Shown here piece after piece: positions 6,075 to 10,326 of a stretch of DNA of 10,326 bases. The notes under the pieces were generated by a model. The model was not told the origin of the DNA, searched no databases, and saw only the letters and a program-made list of their open reading frames with translations. The stretch is taken from contig CAIPUQ010000467.1 in the NCBI GenBank assembly GCA_903868295.1, positions 1 to 10,326 of the forward strand, in the 5' to 3' direction. Made by a program: the position numbers and the translations under genes. The DNA comes from an uncultured Roseiflexaceae bacterium (GTDB taxonomy: Bacteria; Chloroflexota; Chloroflexia; Chloroflexales; Roseiflexaceae). Every line of letters starts with the position of its first letter. Position 1 is the stretch's first letter.

Positions 6075-7257
6075 ACTCACTATTGTCAGCACCTGGTTTG
6101 GTCCCGACACTGCCGGCGGTGCCGAGGTGGCTGCGCGCCGTCTGGCCCAATCCATTGCTGCACTCGGGGTTCCTGTCGAGGTCTGGAGCACGACTGCCCG
6201 CGACGCATTTGCACCCCGCGCACCCCACTACCCGGTCGGAGCGAGTACCGACGCCGGGGTGCCGGTGTATCGGTTTGCAGTCAGTCCAGAGCTCGAAGAC
6301 AGTGCAGTTCCCGCTGTGGCTGCTCGCCATCCGCTGGTGCAACGCACCCTCAAACAACTCAATCCGCCCCGGCGCGAACTGCGGGTGCTTTCGACGTTGG
6401 TCCATTCGGATGATTTATTGGCGGCTCTGGTCGACCAGGCAGCTGAGCGTCGCTACATCTTTGTCCCGTATCCATTACCCATCAGCGTATGGGGTGGCAT
6501 GCTGGTACCCGAACAAACCTATCTGTTGCCGTGTATGCACGACGAACCCTATGCGTACCACACCCTCTCGCGTTGGCAAATTCAACACGCCCAAACATTG
6601 CTTGCCAATAGCTCCCAAGAACGTGATTTTTTGGTGCGTCAGTACGACCTCCCACCGGAGCGTGTTGTCCTCTCACGATTGGGGATTGACCTGACGGTGA
6701 CCGGTGACGCCGCTGCCTTCCGCGCTGACTTCAATATCACCACACCGATGCTCTTTTTTGCAGGGCGTCGCGATGTCACCAAAAACGTCCCGCTGCTCAT
6801 CCGGTACGTCCAAGAGTACATCCTGCGGCGCGGTAGACTCGTCACACTCGTGTTATCTGGCCGTGACCCAATCGCACTCACCTCGTATCAGCAGGTATTT
6901 GTCCGCGATGTGGGATTCTTGTCCGAACAAGACAAGGCCAACGCGTTTGCAGCTGCGGACGTCTTTGTGCATGCTGGCACCCAAGAGAGTTTCGCCTTTG
7001 TATTGATGGAAGCATGGCTCCAAGGTCGTCCTGCGTTGGTCAATCGCACCTGTGCAGTGACTGCCGGCGCGGTTGCTGAAGCCCACGGTGGACTCGATTT
7101 CGCTGACTTTGCAAGCTTCGCTGCAGCCCTCGACATCCTCCTCGAACACCCCGACATCGCCGCTACCTTCGGTGCATCGGGGCAATCTTATGTCCACACA
7201 CATTGCCGCTGGCCCGATGTGGCGACACGTGTCGTGGCCGCAGTGTTGGGTACGTAG
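6064..7257 (+). CDS. Glycosyltransferase, GT4-like (GT-B fold)
   Basis: The 397-residue length fits a GT-B glycosyltransferase, which moves a sugar from a nucleotide donor to a growing glycan or lipid acceptor at the cytoplasmic membrane face. The N-terminal domain opens with a short beta strand and the G-G-A-E loop (residues 18-21), typical of GT4 enzymes. The C-terminal domain has F-A-G-R-R-D-V-T-K-N at 232-241 (donor phosphate-binding R/K) and a full E-x7-E motif, E308 to E316 in Q-E-S-F-A-F-V-L-M-E. No membrane segment is seen. The start at 6064 is chosen because the family sequence begins at once (L-T-I-V-S-T-W-F). A TTG at 6031 in the same frame would add 11 unrelated residues. There is no clear ribosome-binding site, consistent with coupling to the preceding gene, which it overlaps by 11 bases. 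Sugar and acceptor are not predictable. Confidence 0.88.
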   Translation: MTPKLTIVSTWFGPDTAGGAEVAARRLAQSIAALGVPVEVWSTTARDAFAPRAPHYPVGASTDAGVPVYRFAVSPELEDSAVPAVAARHPLVQRTLKQLNPPRRELRVLSTLVHSDDLLAALVDQAAERRYIFVPYPLPISVWGGMLVPEQTYLLPCMHDEPYAYHTLSRWQIQHAQTLLANSSQERDFLVRQYDLPPERVVLSRLGIDLTVTGDAAAFRADFNITTPMLFFAGRRDVTKNVPLLIRYVQEYILRRGRLVTLVLSGRDPIALTSYQQVFVRDVGFLSEQDKANAFAAADVFVHAGTQESFAFVLMEAWLQGRPALVNRTCAVTAGAVAEAHGGLDFADFASFAAALDILLEHPDIAATFGASGQSYVHTHCRWPDVATRVVAAVLGT

Positions 7258-7262
7258 ATACT

Positions 7263-8309
7263 ATGCGCATCATCATCTGCACAGCTCAAGTACCATTTGT
7301 CCGCGGCGGCGCTGAGCTCCTCGTCGAAGGTCTGCGTGATGCATTGCGGAGCCGCGGCCACGTCGTCGATATCGTCAGCCTGCCGTATCGGTGGCAACCC
7401 CATCAGCATCTGCTCGACAGTATCCTGGCATGGCGGATGATCGACCTCAACGAAGTCGATGGCGTGCCAGTAGACCTTGTTATTGCGACCAAATTTCCAT
7501 CGTATTTTGTTACCCATCGCCGCAAAATCGTCTGGTTGGTGCATCAGCACCGACAGGCTTATGACTGGTATGGTGGCAATTTCTCGGATTTTGTCAACAG
7601 CGCAGAAGACCGCGGCATCCGAGATGCCCTGATCCAGGCAGATACGGCGGCGTTGCACGAAGCACAGGGGTTGTATGCCATTTCGGCAAACGTGGCACGG
7701 CGCGCCAAGCGCTACAATTTCGTTGATTGCACGCCGTTAGCGCCTCCGAGCGCCTACACCGACCTGTTGACCCACAGCGAATATGGTGACTACATCCTGT
7801 CTGACGCACGACTCGATGCAGCCAAACGGATAGATTTGCTCATTGATGCAGTTGCCCAAATGACGGTGCCGTTTCGCTTTGTGCTGACGAGTACTGGCCC
7901 CGAACGCGACCGGTTGGCCGAGCGTATCGCACGCTACGGTCTCGGCGATCGCATCTCATTGCGCGGGTTCGTGTCGACTGCCGAGCTGATGACACTGTAC
8001 GCCGGTGCGCGTGCGGTCTACTATGCCCCGTTCGACGAAGATTATGGCTTCACCACAATCCAGGCGATGCGGGCGCACAAAGCAGTCGTGACAACCAGCG
8101 ACGCTGGCGGCACACTCGAGTTCGTCCGCGACGGACACAATGGCATTGTCTGCGATCCGAGCGCGGCACGTATCGCCATTGCACTCGACCGACTCGCATC
8201 TGACCCGCTCGAAGCTGCACGGCTTGGTGGGCACGGCCCAGAAACGGTCGAGCACATCACCTGGGAACATGTCTGTACGACATTATTGAACACGGCAGCA
8301 AAAGGGTAG
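7263..8309 (+). CDS. Glycosyltransferase, GT4-like, with E-x7-Q in place of E-x7-E
   Basis: This second GT-B enzyme has 348 residues and starts 5 bases after the previous stop, so it belongs to the same transcript. It opens M-R-I-I-I-C-T-A-Q-V and has the G-G-A-E loop at residues 15-18. The donor domain shows D-A-R-L-D-A-A-K-R-I-D-L-L-I (181-194), with R183 and K188 as the likely phosphate ligands, then L-R-G-F-V (233-237). The motif region is F-D-E-D-Y-G-F-T-T-I-Q-A-M, where E259 is the first acidic residue but position 267 is glutamine instead of the second glutamate. A-G-G-T-L-E-F-V-R-D-G (281-291) is normal for the family. The start at 7263 is chosen over 7203 because the extra 20 residues would overlap the upstream gene and do not fit the family. 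Function is presumed to be glycan assembly with the previous enzyme. Confidence 0.87.
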   Translation: MRIIICTAQVPFVRGGAELLVEGLRDALRSRGHVVDIVSLPYRWQPHQHLLDSILAWRMIDLNEVDGVPVDLVIATKFPSYFVTHRRKIVWLVHQHRQAYDWYGGNFSDFVNSAEDRGIRDALIQADTAALHEAQGLYAISANVARRAKRYNFVDCTPLAPPSAYTDLLTHSEYGDYILSDARLDAAKRIDLLIDAVAQMTVPFRFVLTSTGPERDRLAERIARYGLGDRISLRGFVSTAELMTLYAGARAVYYAPFDEDYGFTTIQAMRAHKAVVTTSDAGGTLEFVRDGHNGIVCDPSAARIAIALDRLASDPLEAARLGGHGPETVEHITWEHVCTTLLNTAAKG

Positions 8310-8382
8310 AGCGAACAAACAGTAACCGGACTAGGCACCATACCGGCAATCAACCAAACCGCAAGCGATTGCGAGATATGTC

Positions 8383-8417
8383 AAAAAACCCCCTGATTGC
8401 CTGTGGCAATCAGGGGG
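8383..8417 (-). terminator. Intrinsic terminator of the oxidoreductase operon
   Basis: A perfect 13-bp stem (8389-8401 with 8405-8417) closes a 3-base loop. The plus-strand A run at 8383-8388 reads as TTTTTT after the hairpin on the minus strand, 13 bases past the oxidoreductase stop. There is no T run on the plus side, so it is not a classic terminator for the glycosyltransferase operon ending at 8309. The remaining interval, 8310-8382, shows no gene or convincing structure. Confidence 0.85.
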
Positions 8418-8430
8418 TCCGTGAACGTGA

Positions 8431-9462
8431 TTACTTACCCAGCATGCTCAGCAGTGCCGAATCGGTGCTCTTGAGCGGAAGATCGATGCGGCCACGGGTC
8501 CGTGCAGACTCGTATGTCGCAAAAATCAACTCACTCGCCCGTAGTGCCCGCCGACCAGACAACTCCGGTTCCCTGCCGGTGCGCAACGCGTCGACCAGGT
8601 CGATGACACAGCGTTCCACATTATCGTTCCCGTGTAACCCCTCAGTGTCTGGGATGATGGCCCACGCTGAATCCCCTTTGCCTTTGACCCTGAGGTGCGT
8701 CTTGTCGTCGACTCCGACATCGATGATGCCGTCGCTCCCGATCATGCGCAGACCAAACCGTGGGCCTGCTTGATATCCGGTGCTCAGCAGCAGAGTAACC
8801 CCGTTTTTGAAGTGCGTGAAGCTCACACCGTGTTTTTCGATGGCGACACCAAATACCGTTTGTGGGTCACGCAAATCGACCTGTCCCAATACCCAATCGG
8901 CGTCACATTCATTATTGAAGTAACACGCCATGTCGAACCAGTGGGTGCCCCAGTCGTACATGTTGTCGCAGGTTGCTTCGATGCGCTCGAGCGTACCTAT
9001 GCGCCCACTGTCTAAGAGTGCTTTGGCAGCCCGGAACGGAGTCCCGAAGCGCCGCTGATGGTTGAATGTCAGCTGAACGCCATTTGCCTCGCAGGCTGCG
9101 ACCATTGCCTTGCACTCGCCGTAGGTCGGGGCCATGGGTTTTTCGCAGTGGATTGCTTTGACACCGGCATTGGCCGTAGCAATGACCATGTCCGCGTGCA
9201 TATGTGGCCACGTCGCAATGCTGACGATATCGAGCTTGGCGTTGGCGAGCATCTCATGGTAATCGGTGTAAATGCCGTCAGCACCACCATGGATGGCGGC
9301 GAAGGCCTCGGCATTTGCCCGTACGACGTCTGCAAGGGCGACAATCGTGGCGTGCCCACTGGCTTTGTAGCCAAAGGCATGCTGATGTGACATGCCGAAT
9401 CCGGTCGCACCCTCACTCTTCCATGGCCGACCACACCCAATGATTCCTACGCGATACGACAT
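8431..9462 (-). CDS. Gfo/Idh/MocA family NAD(P)-dependent oxidoreductase (inositol 2-dehydrogenase-like)
   Basis: This 343-residue protein has the standard two-domain layout. The N-terminal Rossmann fold starts G6-I-I-G-C-G11, and the family's E-K-P motif is at 107-109 with catalytic K108. In the C-terminal alpha/beta domain, D170-W-G-T-H174 gives the D-x3-H pattern that, with the lysine, forms the catalytic set of inositol dehydrogenases such as IolG. Such enzymes oxidise a ring or sugar hydroxyl to a ketone, with NAD(P) as acceptor. About 12 extra residues (R-P-W-K-S-E-G-A-T-G-F-G, 12-23) separate the glycine motif from the next helix at S-H-Q-H-A, where most members continue directly. An AAGGAG at 9474-9469, 6 bases before the ATG, confirms the start. 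It lies 30 bases downstream of an IolE-like gene, and the pairing suggests polyol or sugar-acid catabolism. The substrate is not determined. Confidence 0.9.
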   Translation of the reverse strand: MSYRVGIIGCGRPWKSEGATGFGMSHQHAFGYKASGHATIVALADVVRANAEAFAAIHGGADGIYTDYHEMLANAKLDIVSIATWPHMHADMVIATANAGVKAIHCEKPMAPTYGECKAMVAACEANGVQLTFNHQRRFGTPFRAAKALLDSGRIGTLERIEATCDNMYDWGTHWFDMACYFNNECDADWVLGQVDLRDPQTVFGVAIEKHGVSFTHFKNGVTLLLSTGYQAGPRFGLRMIGSDGIIDVGVDDKTHLRVKGKGDSAWAIIPDTEGLHGNDNVERCVIDLVDALRTGREPELSGRRALRASELIFATYESARTRGRIDLPLKSTDSALLSMLGK

Positions 9463-9468
9463 GGTGAT

Positions 9469-9474
9469 CTCCTT
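9469..9474 (-). promoter_or_regulatory. Strong Shine-Dalgarno of the oxidoreductase gene
   Basis: AAGGAG on the minus strand lies 6 bases before the ATG at 9462, inside the 30-base gap after the IolE-like stop. It is the clearest ribosome-binding site in the window and suggests efficient independent initiation within the operon. Confidence 0.75.
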
Positions 9475-9492
9475 TGATCTCTTGTGCGAATC

Positions 9493-10326
9493 CTATAGCC
9501 CCACCGAACGCAGATAGGCACGGCTTTGCAGGGCACTCGCCATTGGCGACTCTAGCTGGGTCACGTCTGTTTCGACGATGAGCCATCCTGCAAATTGTGC
9601 CGCTCTGAGGGTTGCAAAAATAGCCGGGAAGTCGACCGAACCCTGCCCGAGCTCGGTCCACACACCGTAGCGCTCGGCACCGCGGTAGTCGGTGCGGTCT
9701 GCACGCGCTTTGGCAGCAGCAGCGGCATTCACATCTTTCAGGTGCATCGTACGAATGCGTTGTGCATACGCCTGTACCATCGCGACGGGATCATCGCCTG
9801 CCCATGCCATATGCCCCGTATCTGGCCCCAATGCCAACACGTCTGGTGCGACGGCGTCCATCAATCGATCGAGTTCGGTACGCGTCTCGACGAAACTGCC
9901 GACATGATTATGAAAAGCAGCGGTCACTCCATGCGCCTGCATGATTGTGCCGACCTCGGTGATGGTGGCAATAAACTGATCCCACTCAGCATCCGTGAGG
10001 CCGTCCGCAGCGCTGACGTGCCCCGCAGCTTGCATCCGTGTGCGGCCATTCACCAGTTTGGTGTTGTCCACATTCGCTGCCACATAGCACGCAGTCACTC
10101 CAACTTCGCGTGCAAACTGCGCATACGAGGTTGCTTGTGCGATGATCGCGGGATACTTGCGTGGATCCCAAAAATCGGCACCGATATAGCCAGGGGCAGG
10201 CGCTAACCCGGAGCGATGCCAGAGTGCGAGCCGTTCAGCTGCACTCGTGGCAGGCTTGGGTCCAATCGGTGCGCCGGCATAGCCTGCCGACGCGATTTCC
10301 GCAAGGATGAGTTCTTCCGAGATATC
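9493..10326 (-). CDS. IolE-like sugar phosphate isomerase/epimerase, TIM barrel (N-terminus outside window)
   Basis: The frame is open from the stop at 9493 to the right edge, giving 277 residues; the start lies beyond the window. Internal starts such as a GTG at 10098 would cut the barrel and are not used. The family is the AP-endonuclease-2-like TIM barrel, which includes inosose dehydratase (IolE), hydroxypyruvate isomerase and xylose isomerase-like proteins. The first visible residues (I-L-A-E-I-A-S-A-G-Y-A-G) are the usual first helix and strand. The metal site is marked by F-H-N-H-V-G, then D-T-G-H, H-L-K-D-V-N, and a final G-W-L-I-V-E-T-D. The spacing and the H-L-K-D-V plus G-x-V-D-F segments resemble IolE most. 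The oxidoreductase gene follows 30 bases on, so the two likely act in series on an inositol-type or related substrate. The exact reaction (dehydration or epimerisation) is inference. Confidence 0.87.
   Translation of the reverse strand, partial: DISEELILAEIASAGYAGAPIGPKPATSAAERLALWHRSGLAPAPGYIGADFWDPRKYPAIIAQATSYAQFAREVGVTACYVAANVDNTKLVNGRTRMQAAGHVSAADGLTDAEWDQFIATITEVGTIMQAHGVTAAFHNHVGSFVETRTELDRLMDAVAPDVLALGPDTGHMAWAGDDPVAMVQAYAQRIRTMHLKDVNAAAAAKARADRTDYRGAERYGVWTELGQGSVDFPAIFATLRAAQFAGWLIVETDVTQLESPMASALQSRAYLRSVGL

Noticed and set aside
7188..7658. Minus-strand frame of 156 codons at the junction of the two glycosyltransferases
   Set aside because: It is antisense to conserved GT4 motifs and has no family resemblance or ribosome-binding site.
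5719..7952. Two GCGATCGC octamers (5719-5726 and 7945-7952), like the cyanobacterial HIP1 repeat
   Set aside because: Two copies in about 10 kb, both inside coding sequence, is far below HIP1 density in cyanobacteria and can be chance in GC-rich DNA.
8310..8382. Possible separate terminator or small RNA after the second glycosyltransferase
   Set aside because: Only a 4-bp stem (GCAA...TTGC near 8361-8372) without a T run is seen, too weak to call.
1..10326. CRISPR array, transposon ends, prophage or defence-system genes
   Set aside because: I saw no regularly spaced direct repeats, no transposase, integrase or nuclease-type proteins, and no abrupt change in composition. Every gene has a housekeeping, metabolic or glycan-type assignment, or is an uncharacterised protein beside one.

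Overview
This window looks like ordinary chromosomal DNA from a free-living bacterium of moderately high G+C content. It is densely packed with genes, mostly in short operons with 4-base ATGA overlaps. I see no transposases, phage genes, CRISPR arrays, tRNA or rRNA. A phylum-level guess is Chloroflexota. It rests on the style of the glycan-associated 'RRLLRWYINP...QNAFN' domain, the loop insertion in PurN and the general look of the proteins. This is recollection, not a database result, so treat it as moderate to low confidence.

Layout from left to right. (1) Positions 1-2445, minus strand: a tightly overlapping three-gene operon, read from right to left. It holds a Maf-type nucleotide pyrophosphatase, a diacylglycerol-kinase-like lipid kinase, and a beta-propeller (PD40/TolB-like) lipoprotein that runs off the left edge. 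Its best promoter lies so close to the maf start that the mRNA may be leaderless. (2) 2559-3236, plus strand: a single Bax-inhibitor-1/YccA membrane protein, closed by a very strong hairpin terminator. (3) 3338-5202, minus strand: purD followed by purN, two steps of purine synthesis, overlapping by 4 bases. (4) 5325-8309, plus strand: a three-gene cassette diverging from purD. It has a non-enzymatic-looking protein made of two copies of a 'HWP...RRLLxWYINP' domain, then two family-4-like glycosyltransferases. (5) 8431-10326, minus strand: a TIM-barrel sugar isomerase/dehydratase (IolE-like, start outside the window) followed by a Gfo/Idh/MocA NAD(P)-dependent oxidoreductase, closed by a clear intrinsic terminator.

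How the genes fit together. The purine pair makes GAR and then formyl-GAR. The plus-strand cassette probably contributes to a cell-surface or secreted glycan: the two glycosyltransferases would add sugars, and the duplicated-domain protein is a likely accessory or scaffold. The right-hand pair resembles inositol or related polyol catabolism. The left operon joins nucleotide-pool cleaning, lipid phosphorylation and an envelope lipoprotein without an obvious common pathway.

The item most worth a second look is the duplicated-domain protein at 5325-6074 with its glycosyltransferase partners. I do not see a defence system, mobile element or other exotic system. The remaining genes are recognisable family members with some residue-level oddities, noted in the entries.
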